Part shown: in pieces, positions 43,148-54,177 of the stretch | How the letters are laid out: each line of letters starts with the position of its first letter | How positions within the stretch are numbered: position 1 is the stretch's first letter | DNA from: Paracoccus haematequi | GTDB taxonomy: Bacteria > Pseudomonadota > Alphaproteobacteria > Rhodobacterales > Rhodobacteraceae | Assembly: GCF_900631945.1 (NCBI RefSeq) | Contig: NZ_UZWE01000031.1 | Span: 23,632 to 87,631 of the forward strand | Direction: 5' to 3' | DNA: 64,000 bases | Program-made: the position numbers and the translations under genes | Notes under the pieces: generated by a model | Database searches by the model: none | What the model was told of the DNA's origin: nothing | Seen by the model: only the letters and a program-made list of their open reading frames with translations

Positions 43148-46100
43148 ATGGCCCGTTTCTTCATCGACCGTCCGGTATTCGCCTGGGTAATCTCGATCAT
43201 CATCATGGGCATCGGCATCCTGTCGATCCTGACCCTGCCGGTGGCCCAGTATCCGCAGATCGCGCCGCCCTCGGTCACGGTGCGCGCGACCTATCCGGGC
43301 GCCTCGGCGGAAACCATCTCGAACACCGTGACGCAGGTGATCGAACAGCAGATGACCGGGCTGGATGGGCTGCGCTATATCTCGTCCAACTCGACCTCGG
43401 CGGGATCGTCGTCCACCACCCTGACGTTCGAGACCGGGACCGATGTGGACATCGCCCAGGTCCAGGTCCAGAACAAGCTGTCCCAGGCGACGCCCCTGCT
43501 GCCCGAACCCGTGCAGCGCCAGGGCGTTGTGGTCGAGAAGTCGACCGCGGGCTTCCTGATGGTCATCGGCCTGATCGGCGACGACAACTATGACCAGACC
43601 GACCTGTCGGACTATATGTTCTCGAACCTGGTGGACGATCTGTCGCGGGTCGAGGGCGTCGGCAGCGTCCAGGTCTTCGGCGCGCCCTATGCGATGCGCA
43701 TCTGGCTGGATCCCGACAAGCTGGCGGCATACGAGATCACGCCTTCGGACGTGGTGGCGTCGGTCACGGCGCAGAACACGCAGATTTCCGCCGGGGCCTT
43801 CGGCGACCTGCCCGCCGTGCAGGGCCAGCAGCTGAACGCCACCGTGACCGCCCAGTCGTTGCTGTCGACGCCCGAGGATTTCCGCCAGATCGTCCTTCGG
43901 GCCGAGGAAAACGGCGGCCTTGTGCTGCTGCGCGACGTGGCGCGGGTCGAGATCGGGTCGGAAAGCTATGCCACCGACGCGACCTTCAACGGGCGACCCT
44001 CGTCCGGGATGGCACTGTCGCTGGCGCCAGGGGCCAACGCGCTTGATACCGCCGACCGGGTCAAGGCGCGGATGGTCGAATTCGCCGAATTCTTCCCCGA
44101 GGGCGTCGATTACGTCATTCCCTTCGATACGTCGCCCTTCGTGTCGATCTCGATCGAGGAGGTCGTCAAGACGCTGATCGAGGCCATCGTGCTGGTGTTC
44201 ATCGTCATGTACGTGTTCTTGCAGAACTGGCGGGCGACGCTGATCCCGACCTTGGCGGTTCCCATCGTCCTGCTGGGCACGTTCGGGATCATGGCGGCCT
44301 TCGGCTTCACCATCAACACGCTGACCATGCTGGCGATGGTGCTGGCCATCGGTCTGCTGGTCGACGACGCCATCGTGGTCGTCGAAAACGTCGAACGCAT
44401 CATGGAGGAGGAAGGGTTGGAGCCGCGCGAGGCGACGCGGAAGTCCATGGGACAGATCACCGGCGCGCTGATCGGCATCGCCCTGGTCTTGTCGGCCGTG
44501 TTCGTGCCGATGGCCTTCTTCGGCGGCTCGACCGGGGTCATCTATCAGCAGTTCGCCATCACCATCGTTTCGGCCATGGGCCTGTCGGTTCTGGTCGCGC
44601 TGACCCTGACGCCCGCCTTGTGCGCGACGCTGTTGCGGTCCAAGGACCATCACACCAAGAAGGGCCTGTTCGGCTGGTTCAACCGCAACTTCGACCGCAC
44701 GACGAACGGCTATACCGGCGCCGTGGGCTGGATCGTGCGCCGCCCGCTGCGGTCGCTGCTGGTCTATGCCGCCATCGGCGCGGCGATGGTGCTGCTGTTC
44801 CTGCGCACCCCCGAAGGCTTCCTGCCGGACGAGGATCAGGGGATCATGTTCGTGCTGATCCAGGGTCCGACCGGCGCCACCGCCGAACGAACCGCCGCCG
44901 TCATCGACCAGGTGCGGGATTATTTCCTGAACCAGGAAAAGGATTCGGTCGAATCGATGTTCGGCGTGGTGGGCTTCAGTTTCGCGGGCCAGGGCCAGAA
45001 CGTCGGCATGGCCTTCGTGCGGATGAAGGATTGGGACGAACGGCTGGACCCCTCGCAATCGGTGCAGGCCGTGGCGGGCCGGGCCTTCGGCGCGCTGTCC
45101 GGCATTCAGGACGCGATGGTCTTTCCCATCGTCCCCCCGTCAGTGATCGAGCTTGGCAACGTCTCGGGCTTCGATTTCTATTTGCAGGCGCGCGGCGGGC
45201 AGTCGCACGAGGATCTGCTGAACGCCCGCAACCAGTTCCTGGGCATCGCGGCGCAAAGCCCGCTGATCGCCCAGGCCCGACCCTCGGGGCTGGAGGATGC
45301 GGCCCAGTTCAGCCTCGACATCGACTGGCGCAAGGCGGGCGCGATGGGCGTCACCGCGACCGACGTGGCGAACCTGTTGCAGATCGCCTGGACCGGCCGC
45401 TACGTCAACGATTTCGTGGACCGGGGCCGCATCAAGCGCGTCTATGTCCAGGGCGAGGCGAATTCCCGGTCCACCCCCGGCGATTTTGACAAGTGGCGGG
45501 TGCGCAATTCGATGGGCGGGCTGGTGCCATTCTCGAACTTCTCGACCGGGAACTGGTCCTTCGGCCCGCAGGGACTCAGCCGTTATAACGGCATTCCTGC
45601 GATGCAGATCCAGGGCGGTCCCGCGCCGGGGGTCAGTTCCGGCGACGCCATGGCCGAGGTCGAGCGCCTGGTATCCCAACTGCCCGGCTTTGCCGTCGCC
45701 TGGACCGGCCTGTCGCTTGAGGAGCAGGAATCAGGCGACCAGACCATGCTGCTCTATGCGCTGTCGCTGGCGGCGGTGTTCCTGTGCCTGGCGGCGCTTT
45801 ACGAAAGCTGGTCGATCCCGCTGGCGGTGATCCTGGTCATGCCCATCGGCGTTCTGGGCGCGCTGCTGGGGGCGTATCTGGGCGGCTTCGACAACGGCGT
45901 GTTCTTCCAGGTGGGGCTGCTGACCGTGATCGGCCTGACCGGCAAGAACGCCATCCTGATCGTGGAATTCGCCCGAGAACAGTCCGAGCAGGGCGTCCCC
46001 CTGTTCCGGGCCGTGGTCGAGGCCGCGCGCCAGCGGTTCCGCCCGATCATCATGACCTCGATCGCCTTCACGCTGGGGGTGCTGCCGCTGCTGCTCTCCA

Positions 46101-46270
46101 CCGGGGCGGGGGCCAACGGTCGCAACGCCATCGGCGCAACGGTGATCGGCGGGACCGTCGCCTCGACCGTGATGGGGATCCTGTTCGCGCCGCTGTTCTA
46201 TGTGCTGATGCGCCGCCTGCTGGGGCGCAAGGACAAGCTGGATGAGGGCGCAGCGGTGCCCGCCGCATGA
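43148..46270 (+). CDS. RND multidrug efflux permease (AcrB/MexB, HAE1 family)
   Basis: A 1040-residue inner-membrane proton-drug antiporter with 12 membrane helices and two large periplasmic loops. The start MARFFIDRPVFAWVISIII is characteristic. The proton-relay pair DD is in LLVDDAIVVVENVER near residue 405. The F-loop/porter region and PEGFLPDEDQG in the second half are typical of HAE1 multidrug pumps. Substrates unknown. Starts 29 bases after the adaptor stop; its stop overlaps the LysR start. Confidence 0.95.
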   Translation: MARFFIDRPVFAWVISIIIMGIGILSILTLPVAQYPQIAPPSVTVRATYPGASAETISNTVTQVIEQQMTGLDGLRYISSNSTSAGSSSTTLTFETGTDVDIAQVQVQNKLSQATPLLPEPVQRQGVVVEKSTAGFLMVIGLIGDDNYDQTDLSDYMFSNLVDDLSRVEGVGSVQVFGAPYAMRIWLDPDKLAAYEITPSDVVASVTAQNTQISAGAFGDLPAVQGQQLNATVTAQSLLSTPEDFRQIVLRAEENGGLVLLRDVARVEIGSESYATDATFNGRPSSGMALSLAPGANALDTADRVKARMVEFAEFFPEGVDYVIPFDTSPFVSISIEEVVKTLIEAIVLVFIVMYVFLQNWRATLIPTLAVPIVLLGTFGIMAAFGFTINTLTMLAMVLAIGLLVDDAIVVVENVERIMEEEGLEPREATRKSMGQITGALIGIALVLSAVFVPMAFFGGSTGVIYQQFAITIVSAMGLSVLVALTLTPALCATLLRSKDHHTKKGLFGWFNRNFDRTTNGYTGAVGWIVRRPLRSLLVYAAIGAAMVLLFLRTPEGFLPDEDQGIMFVLIQGPTGATAERTAAVIDQVRDYFLNQEKDSVESMFGVVGFSFAGQGQNVGMAFVRMKDWDERLDPSQSVQAVAGRAFGALSGIQDAMVFPIVPPSVIELGNVSGFDFYLQARGGQSHEDLLNARNQFLGIAAQSPLIAQARPSGLEDAAQFSLDIDWRKAGAMGVTATDVANLLQIAWTGRYVNDFVDRGRIKRVYVQGEANSRSTPGDFDKWRVRNSMGGLVPFSNFSTGNWSFGPQGLSRYNGIPAMQIQGGPAPGVSSGDAMAEVERLVSQLPGFAVAWTGLSLEEQESGDQTMLLYALSLAAVFLCLAALYESWSIPLAVILVMPIGVLGALLGAYLGGFDNGVFFQVGLLTVIGLTGKNAILIVEFAREQSEQGVPLFRAVVEAARQRFRPIIMTSIAFTLGVLPLLLSTGAGANGRNAIGATVIGGTVASTVMGILFAPLFYVLMRRLLGRKDKLDEGAAVPAA

Positions 46271-47154
46271 TCGACAAGCTGGAAATGTTCCTGGCGGTCG
46301 CCAAGGAACGCCATTTCGGCCGCGCCGCCGAAAGCCTGGGGCTGACGCAGCCCACGCTGTCGGCGGGCATCAAGCAGCTTGAGGAACAGCTTGGCGTGCT
46401 GCTGATCTTTCGCGGCTCGCGCTTCGGCGGGCTGACGCCCGAAGGCCAGTCGGCCCTGGTCTGGGCCCGCCGCATCGTCGGCGACGCCCGCCAGTTGCGG
46501 GACGAGATGCGCGCCACCCGCCACGGCCTGTCCGGCCAGCTGCGGATCGCGGTGATCCCCACGGCGCTGACATGGGCCGCCCGGATCAGCGCCCGTTTCG
46601 GCGCCGCCCATCCGAATGTCGGCATGACCATCCTGTCGCGCACCTCGGTCGAGATCCTGCAAATGATCGACGACCTGACGGTGGATGCGGGGATTTCCTA
46701 TCTGGACAACGAACCCCTGGGCCGGGTCAGCACGGTCCGCCTGTATGACGAACGCTACATGCTGGTCTGCGCGGCCGATTCGCCCCTGGCCGGAAAGGAC
46801 CGTATCGGCTGGGCCGATCTGGCGGGGCATCGGCTGTGCCTGCTGACCAGCGACATGCAGAACCGCCGCATCATCAACCGCAACCTGATCGAGGCGGGCG
46901 TGACCCCGCAGGCGACGGTCGAATCCAGTTCGACCGTGGTGCTGGTCGCGCATGTGCTGGAGGGCGGCTGGATCACCATCCTGCCCGAGGACATCGCCGC
47001 CTTCCTGACCGAAGGCAAGCCGCTGCGGACCATCCCGCTGGACGGCGACGGCGCCAGCCATGCCGTGGGCCTGGTCGCACCCTGGCGCGAACCGCATACG
47101 CCGGTGCTGGAGGCGCTGCTGGCCGAAGCACGGCGGATGGCTAACGATAGATGA
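46267..47154 (+). CDS. LysR family transcriptional regulator (possibly FdsR-like)
   Basis: 295 residues. Winged helix at residues 1-60 (MFLAVAKERHFGRAAESLGLTQPTLSAGIKQLE) and a periplasmic-binding-like effector domain from about 90 (SGQLRIAVIPTALTW). The start overlaps the RND permease stop (ATGA), so it is translated with the efflux operon. It also lies directly before the formate dehydrogenase operon, whose regulator in other bacteria (FdsR of Cupriavidus) is a LysR protein. Both roles are plausible. A LysR-type site overlaps its last codons. Confidence 0.9.
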   Translation: MIDKLEMFLAVAKERHFGRAAESLGLTQPTLSAGIKQLEEQLGVLLIFRGSRFGGLTPEGQSALVWARRIVGDARQLRDEMRATRHGLSGQLRIAVIPTALTWAARISARFGAAHPNVGMTILSRTSVEILQMIDDLTVDAGISYLDNEPLGRVSTVRLYDERYMLVCAADSPLAGKDRIGWADLAGHRLCLLTSDMQNRRIINRNLIEAGVTPQATVESSSTVVLVAHVLEGGWITILPEDIAAFLTEGKPLRTIPLDGDGASHAVGLVAPWREPHTPVLEALLAEARRMANDR

Positions 47155-47163
47155 TTTCTATCG
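47145..47163. promoter_or_regulatory. LysR-type operator upstream of fdsG
   Basis: CGATAGA (47145-47151), five bases, TCTATCG (47157-47163): a perfect 7-bp dyad containing ATAG-N7-CTAT, which meets the LysR T-N11-A rule. It overlaps the last codons of the LysR gene and lies about 80-100 bases before the fdsG ATG. A second, imperfect dyad (CAAT-GAT-ATTG, 47174-47184) follows one turn later. Confidence 0.7.
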
Positions 47164-47243
47164 ACTGACGAAACAATGATATTGATTTCGCGATGGCGGG
47201 TCTGGTCTGATGGTCGGAACACGGATCGTCGAAAGGCTAGCTT

Positions 47244-47716
47244 ATGCATGTCAATGCGCCAGCCCCGACCGAGGAGGAGATCCGCAGCGTTGTCACGCCG
47301 CTCGCCTCTCTGGAAGGGCCACTTCTGCCTATGCTGCACGCATTGCAGGACGTATACGGGTATGTCCCGCAGGAATGCGTGCCGGTTCTGGCGGATGTGC
47401 TGAATCTGGGCCGGGCGGAAATCCATGGTGTCATCAGCTTCTATCACGATTTCCGCGCCCATCCGACCGGCCGCCACGTCCTGAAAATCTGCCGGGCCGA
47501 GGCCTGCCAGTCGATGGGCGCCAATGCTTTGGCCGAATCCACCTTGCAAAAGCTGGGGATCGGCTGGCATGACACGACAGCCAACGGCGCGGTGACGGTC
47601 GAACCCGTCTATTGCCTGGGCATGTGCGCCTGTGCGCCTGCCGCGATGGTCGATGGCCGCGTGGTCGGCCGCGTGGACGATGCCCGCATGGACCGCATCC
47701 TGGCCGAGGTGGGCGC

Positions 47717-47720
<4 letters not shown>
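47244..47720 (+). CDS. fdsG: NAD-dependent formate dehydrogenase gamma subunit
   Basis: A 158-residue NuoE-like thioredoxin-fold subunit with a [2Fe-2S] cluster. Cluster cysteines in KICRAEACQSMGA near residue 78 and in VYCLGMCACAPAAMV near residue 125. Helical N-terminus with LPMLHALQDVYGYVPQE. It takes part in electron transfer from FdsA to FdsB in the soluble complex. GAAAGG precedes the ATG; its stop overlaps the fdsB start (ATGA). Confidence 0.95.
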
Positions 47721-49230
<1,510 letters not shown>

Positions 49231-49234
<4 letters not shown>

Positions 49235-52137
49235 GAGATTTCATCATCCCCCAATACCCGCCGGGCGACGACCGCGACATGGGCACCCCCGCCCGCAGCG
49301 GCGCGCCGGTCACGCTGACCGTGGACGGCTTTCCCGTCACGGTGCCGGAAGGCACATCGGTCATGCGCGCCGCAGCCTTGGCCGGAATCATGGTCCCCAA
49401 ACTGTGCGCCAGCGACAATCTGGAGGCCTTCGGATCCTGCCGCCTGTGCGTGGTCGAGATCGAGGGGCGGCGCGGAACGCCCGCATCCTGCACCACGCCC
49501 GTGACGGAAGGCATGGTGGTCCATACCCAGTCGGACAAGCTGCGCCGGATGCGCAAGGGCGTGATGGAGCTGTATATCAGCGACCACCCGCTGGACTGCC
49601 TGACCTGCGCGGCCAATGGCGATTGCGAATTGCAGGACATGGCGGGCGCCGTGGGCCTGCGCGACGTGCGCTACAAGGCGCCCGAGGAACGCAGCCTGCT
49701 GAACCACTTCGCCACGCGCGACGGGGCGGGGATCAATGCGCTGTATGTCCCCAAGGACGAAAGCAACCCCTATTTCACCTATGATCCGGCGAAATGCATC
49801 GTCTGTTCCCGCTGCGTCCGCGCCTGCGAAGAAGTGCAGGGCACCTTCGCCCTGACCATCGAGGGGCGGGGATTCGACAGCCGCGTCAAGGCGGGGACGA
49901 TCGGCGACGATTTCCTGACCTCGGACTGCGTGTCCTGCGGCGCCTGCGTGCAGGCCTGCCCGACCGCGACCTTGCAGGAAAAATCGGTGATCGAACTGGG
50001 CACGCCCGAACGGTCGGTCATCACCACCTGCGCCTATTGCGGCGTCGGCTGTTCCTTCAAGGCGGAACTGAACGGCGACCAGCTTGTGCGCATGGTCCCC
50101 TACAAGCACGGCAAGGCGAACCGGGGCCATTCCTGCGTCAAGGGCCGCTTCGCCTATGGCTATGCCCAGCACAAGGACCGGATCCTGCACCCCATGATCC
50201 GCGACACCATCGAGGAACCCTGGCGCGAAGTGTCCTGGGACGAGGCGCTGAGCTTTGCCGCCAACCGCCTGAAGGGCATCCAGCAGAAATACGGCCGCAA
50301 GTCGGTGGGCGTCATCACCTCCAGCCGCTGCACCAACGAGGAAACCTATCTGGTGCAGAAACTGACCCGCGCGGTCTTTGGCAACAACAATACCGACACC
50401 TGCGCGCGCGTCTGCCATTCACCGACCGGATACGGGCTGGGCAAGACCTATGGCACCTCGGCCGGGACGCAGGACTTCGACAGCGTGGAACAGGTCGATG
50501 TGGTGATGATCATCGGCGCCAACCCGACCGACGGCCATCCGGTCTTCGCCAGCCGCCTGAAAAAGCGCCTGCGCCAGGGGGCGAAGCTGATCGTGGTCGA
50601 TCCGCGCCGCACCGACATCGTGCGGTCTCCGCATATCCAGGCGCAATATCACCTGCCGCTGAAGCCCGGCACCAACGTCGCCACCGTGACCGCGATGGCG
50701 CATGTGATCGTGACCGAGGGGCTGTTCGACGAGGATTTCATCCGCACCCGCTGCGATTGGGACGAGTTCCAGTTCTATGTCGATTTCGTCAGCGATCCGC
50801 GCCACAGCCCCGAAGCGGTCGAGATGCTGACCGGGGTGCCCGCCGCCGACCTGCGCGCGGCGGCGCGGCTTTATGCGACGGGAGGGAACGCGGCGATCTA
50901 TTACGGTCTTGGCGTGACCGAGCATTCGCAGGGGTCCACCACGGTGATCGGCATCGCCAACCTGGCCATGCTGACCGGCAATATCGGTCGCCCCGGCGTC
51001 GGCGTGAACCCGCTGCGCGGTCAGAACAACGTGCAGGGCAGTTGCGACATGGGCAGCTTCCCGCACGAACTGCCCGGCTATCGCCATGTCAAGCTGCCCG
51101 ATGTGCGGGCGATCTATGAACAGGCCTGGGGCTGCGAGATCGACCCCGAACCCGGCCTGCGGATCCCGAACATGCTGGACGCGGCGGTCGAGGGCACCTT
51201 CAAGGGCCTGTACTGCCAGGGCGAGGACATTCTGCAATCCGACCCCGACACCCATCACGTCGCCGCCGGGCTTGCGGCGATGGAATGCGTCATCGTCCAC
51301 GACCTGTTCCTGAACGAAACGGCGAACTATGCCCATGTCTTTCTGCCGGGATCGACCTTCCTGGAAAAGGACGGCACCTTCACCAATGCCGAACGCCGCA
51401 TCAACCGCGTCCGCAAGGTGATGGCGCCCCGCAACGGTTACGAGGACTGGGAGGTCACGCAGCTTCTGGCCAATGCCATGGGCGCGGACTGGCATTATAC
51501 CCATCCCCGCCAGATCATGGAGGAGATCGCGGCCACTACGCCCAGCTTCGCCGGCGTCACCTATGAACTGCTGGAGGAGAAGGGTTCCGTCCAGTGGCCC
51601 TGCAATGCAACTGCGCCCGAGGGCACGCCGCTGATGCATATCGACGGCTTCGTGTCGGGCAAGGGGCATTTCATGGTGACGGAGTATGTCGCCACCGACG
51701 AACGCACAGGGCCGCGCTTCCCGCTGCTGCTGACCACCGGGCGGATCCTGGCGCATTACAACGTCGGCGCCCAGACCCGTCGCACCGAGAACGTCGCCTG
51801 GCACCCCGAGGACGTTCTGGAAATCAACCCCCATGACGCCGAACAGCGCGGCATCAACGAGGGCGACTGGGTGCGGCTGGCGTCGCGCGCCGGGGAAACC
51901 ACGCTGCGGGCGACGCTGACTGACCGGGTGGCGGCGGGTGTGGTCTATACGACCTTCCATCACCCCTCGACCCAGGCTAACGTGGTGACCACAGATTTTT
52001 CCGACTGGGCGACGAATTGCCCGGAATTCAAGGTCACCGCCGTGCAGGTCAGCCCCTCGAACGGTCCCACGGACTGGCAGGAGCGTTACAACGAACAGGC
52101 CGAACGGTCGCGGCGGATCCTGACTGCTGCGGAGTAA
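49231..52137 (+). CDS. fdsA: NAD-dependent formate dehydrogenase alpha subunit (Mo-bisMGD)
   Basis: A 968-residue catalytic subunit oxidising formate to CO2. Clusters in order: [2Fe-2S] C59, C70, C73, C87; His-ligated [4Fe-4S] H119, C123, C126, C132; two ferredoxin-type [4Fe-4S] C189-C199 and C233-C243; and the molybdopterin-domain cluster C267, C270, C274, C302. The Mo ligand is Cys, not selenocysteine: C395 followed by H396 in RVCHSPTG, equivalent to C386/H387 of Rhodobacter capsulatus. Overlaps the fdsB stop. Needs the MoaC/MoeA cofactor and ModABC molybdate uptake also encoded nearby. Confidence 0.97.
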
Positions 52138-52140
52138 GCC

Positions 52141-52965
52141 ATGACCTTGCCGCCGCCCTTCGGGGCCTCGGACGCCACCCACCATCGCCCCGGCAGCAGC
52201 GTCGCGGTCACTCGCGCGCTGCCCGAGGAGGTGGCGATCGCGATGGTCTATCACGGCTCGACCCATGCGGTGATGATGGCGACGCCCGCCGATGTGCAGG
52301 ACTTCGCGGCGGGCTTTTCGCTGACCGAGGGCATCGTCACCGGCCTGGACCAGATCGCCAGTTGCGAGGTGATCTCGCATCCCAAGGGGATCGAGGCGCA
52401 GATGTGGCTGGCCGAGGACCGCGGCGAGGCACTGGCCGCGCGCCGCCGGTCGCTGGCCGGGCCGGTCGGCTGCGGGCTGTGCGGCATCGACAGCATCGAG
52501 GCGGCGGTGCGGTCCCTGCCGGATCTGTCCGGCACCGGGCCTGCCCTGACGGTCGAGGATGTCGCCGCCGCGACCGAATCGCTGCGCGGCTGGCAGCCGC
52601 TGCACGACCGGACCCGCGCGGTCCATGCGGCGGGCTTCCTGCTGCCCGGCCAGGGCGTGGTGCTGGCGCGCGAGGATGTGGGGCGGCACAACGCCCTGGA
52701 CAAGCTGATCGGCGCGATGGCCCGGCAGGGGATCGACCCTTCGCAGGGCGCCATCGTCCTGACCAGCCGCGTGTCCACCGAGATGGTGCAGAAATGCGTC
52801 ATGGCGGGCTGTGCCATCCTGATCGCCGTCTCCGCCCCGACGCTGCACGCCCTGCGTCTGGCCCAAGGGTCGGGTCTGACCCTTGCCGCATTCGCGCGGG
52901 GCGAGGGCTTCGATCTGTTCTGCCACCCCGAACGGCTGCGCGCCGAGGTTTCCGATGTCGCCTGA
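52141..52965 (+). CDS. fdsC: Formate dehydrogenase accessory sulfurtransferase FdhD (FdsC)
   Basis: A 274-residue chaperone that binds bis-MGD and sulfurates it for FdsA. Conserved regions: MMATPADVQDFAAGFSLTEGI near residue 42, the cysteine loop GPVGCGLCGID near residue 115, the central REDVGRHNALDKLIG, and LTSRVSTEMVQKC. Starts three bases after the fdsA stop. Its 3' end overlaps fdsD by 11 bases. Confidence 0.95.
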   Translation: MTLPPPFGASDATHHRPGSSVAVTRALPEEVAIAMVYHGSTHAVMMATPADVQDFAAGFSLTEGIVTGLDQIASCEVISHPKGIEAQMWLAEDRGEALAARRRSLAGPVGCGLCGIDSIEAAVRSLPDLSGTGPALTVEDVAAATESLRGWQPLHDRTRAVHAAGFLLPGQGVVLAREDVGRHNALDKLIGAMARQGIDPSQGAIVLTSRVSTEMVQKCVMAGCAILIAVSAPTLHALRLAQGSGLTLAAFARGEGFDLFCHPERLRAEVSDVA

Positions 52966-53155
52966 AAAGATGGTCATGATGGCCAACCAGATCGCCACCT
53001 TCTTCGACACCCAGCCGGGCCACGCGCCCGACAAGATCGCCGACCACCTGCGCGACTTCTGGGAGCCGAGGATGCGCGAGCAGTTGAAATCCTATCTCGC
53101 CCAGGGCGGAGCGGGCCTGCGCCCCTCGGTGCAAGAGGCCGTCCGGCACCTTTGA
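52955..53155 (+). CDS. fdsD: Formate dehydrogenase delta subunit
   Basis: A 66-residue protein starting MSPEKMVMMANQIATFF with the DKIADHLRDFWEPRMREQL motif of FdsD. This small subunit stabilises the Mo-bisMGD FdsGBA complex and aids cofactor insertion. Overlaps fdsC by 11 bases in another frame. Completes the fdsGBACD set. Confidence 0.94.
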   Translation: MSPEKMVMMANQIATFFDTQPGHAPDKIADHLRDFWEPRMREQLKSYLAQGGAGLRPSVQEAVRHL

Positions 53156-53220
53156 TGCGGCGGGCGTGAAACCGTCCCGTCGGCTTGCGTGTTGATGGGG
53201 GAAATCACCTCGGGGGACGG

Positions 53221-54177
53221 ATGCGCGATACAGCCGATAGGGTGGATCTGTCCGCCTGCCGATTGTGCGTGATCGGCAATCTTGGATCGGGAAAGAAGGA
53301 CGGCCGCCAGCAGGCCGAGGCGATCCGCGATGCGCTGGAAGGCCGGGTCGCCGAATTCGCCCTGCGCGCGACCGACCGGGGAGAGCAGTTGGCGGGCCTT
53401 GCCCGCCGCGCGGTCGAGGATGGGTTCGACATCGTGGTGGCCTATGGCGGCGACGGCACCCAATCGGCCGTGGCGGGCGCGCTGACCGGGACGCAGACGG
53501 TGATGGGCGTGCTGCCGGGCGGCACCTTCAACTATTTCGCGCGTGACCTGGGTGTGGGCGAGACGGTCGAGGATGCGCTGGAAACCCTGCTGGACGCCAA
53601 GGTCAGGCCCGTCGATGTCGGCCAGATCGAGGATCTGGTGTTCCTGAACAATGTCAGCCTGGGCGCCTATCCGCATATCCTCAAGACGCGCGAGGGGATC
53701 TATGAACGCTGGGGCCGGTCGCGGCTGGCGGCCTATTGGTCGGTGCTGGTGGCGATGCGGCGGCTGCGCCATCCGATGCGCCTGACCGCCACGGTCGACG
53801 GCCAGGACCGTCATTTCACCACTGCCCTGGTTTTCGTCGCCCGCAGCGCCTATCAACTGGACGCCTTCGGGCTGGACGGCGCGGATGCGATCCGGGCGGG
53901 CAATTTCGCGGTTCTGATTGCCAAGGCGCGCAAGCCCCTGCCGCTGCTGCGGTCTGCCTTTCGGCTGGCTTTCGGCTTCAGCGCCAAGGACAGCGATTTC
54001 GACCTGATCCTGACCGACCGCCTGGTGATCGAGACCGGCAAGCGCCGGCAGTTGATCGCCCATGACGGCGAAAAGACCCGCATGGTCAGCCCCTTCCACC
54101 TGCGTGTCCGGCATGGCGACCTGAAGGTTCTGGTTCCCGCCGATGGCGTCAGCAAAACCAGGGACGCGCGGGCGTGA
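53221..54177 (+). CDS. Diacylglycerol kinase / sphingosine kinase-like lipid kinase
   Basis: 318 residues with the DAGK catalytic signature VAYGGDGTQSAVAGAL near residue 80 and GVLPGGTFNYFARDLG near residue 98, followed by the beta-sandwich second domain. Likely phosphorylates a membrane lipid. No membrane helix. ATG 53221 has GGGGACGG directly upstream. Coupled to the next gene by a GTGA overlap; 65 bases after fdsD, so possibly read through. Confidence 0.88.
   Translation: MRDTADRVDLSACRLCVIGNLGSGKKDGRQQAEAIRDALEGRVAEFALRATDRGEQLAGLARRAVEDGFDIVVAYGGDGTQSAVAGALTGTQTVMGVLPGGTFNYFARDLGVGETVEDALETLLDAKVRPVDVGQIEDLVFLNNVSLGAYPHILKTREGIYERWGRSRLAAYWSVLVAMRRLRHPMRLTATVDGQDRHFTTALVFVARSAYQLDAFGLDGADAIRAGNFAVLIAKARKPLPLLRSAFRLAFGFSAKDSDFDLILTDRLVIETGKRRQLIAHDGEKTRMVSPFHLRVRHGDLKVLVPADGVSKTRDARA

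Noticed and set aside
50419..53034. Very long open frame antisense to fdsA and fdsC
   Set aside because: A GC-rich shadow of the real genes; the plus-strand frame has all Fe-S and Mo motifs, and the antisense product is rich in Arg/Gly/His with no family pattern.
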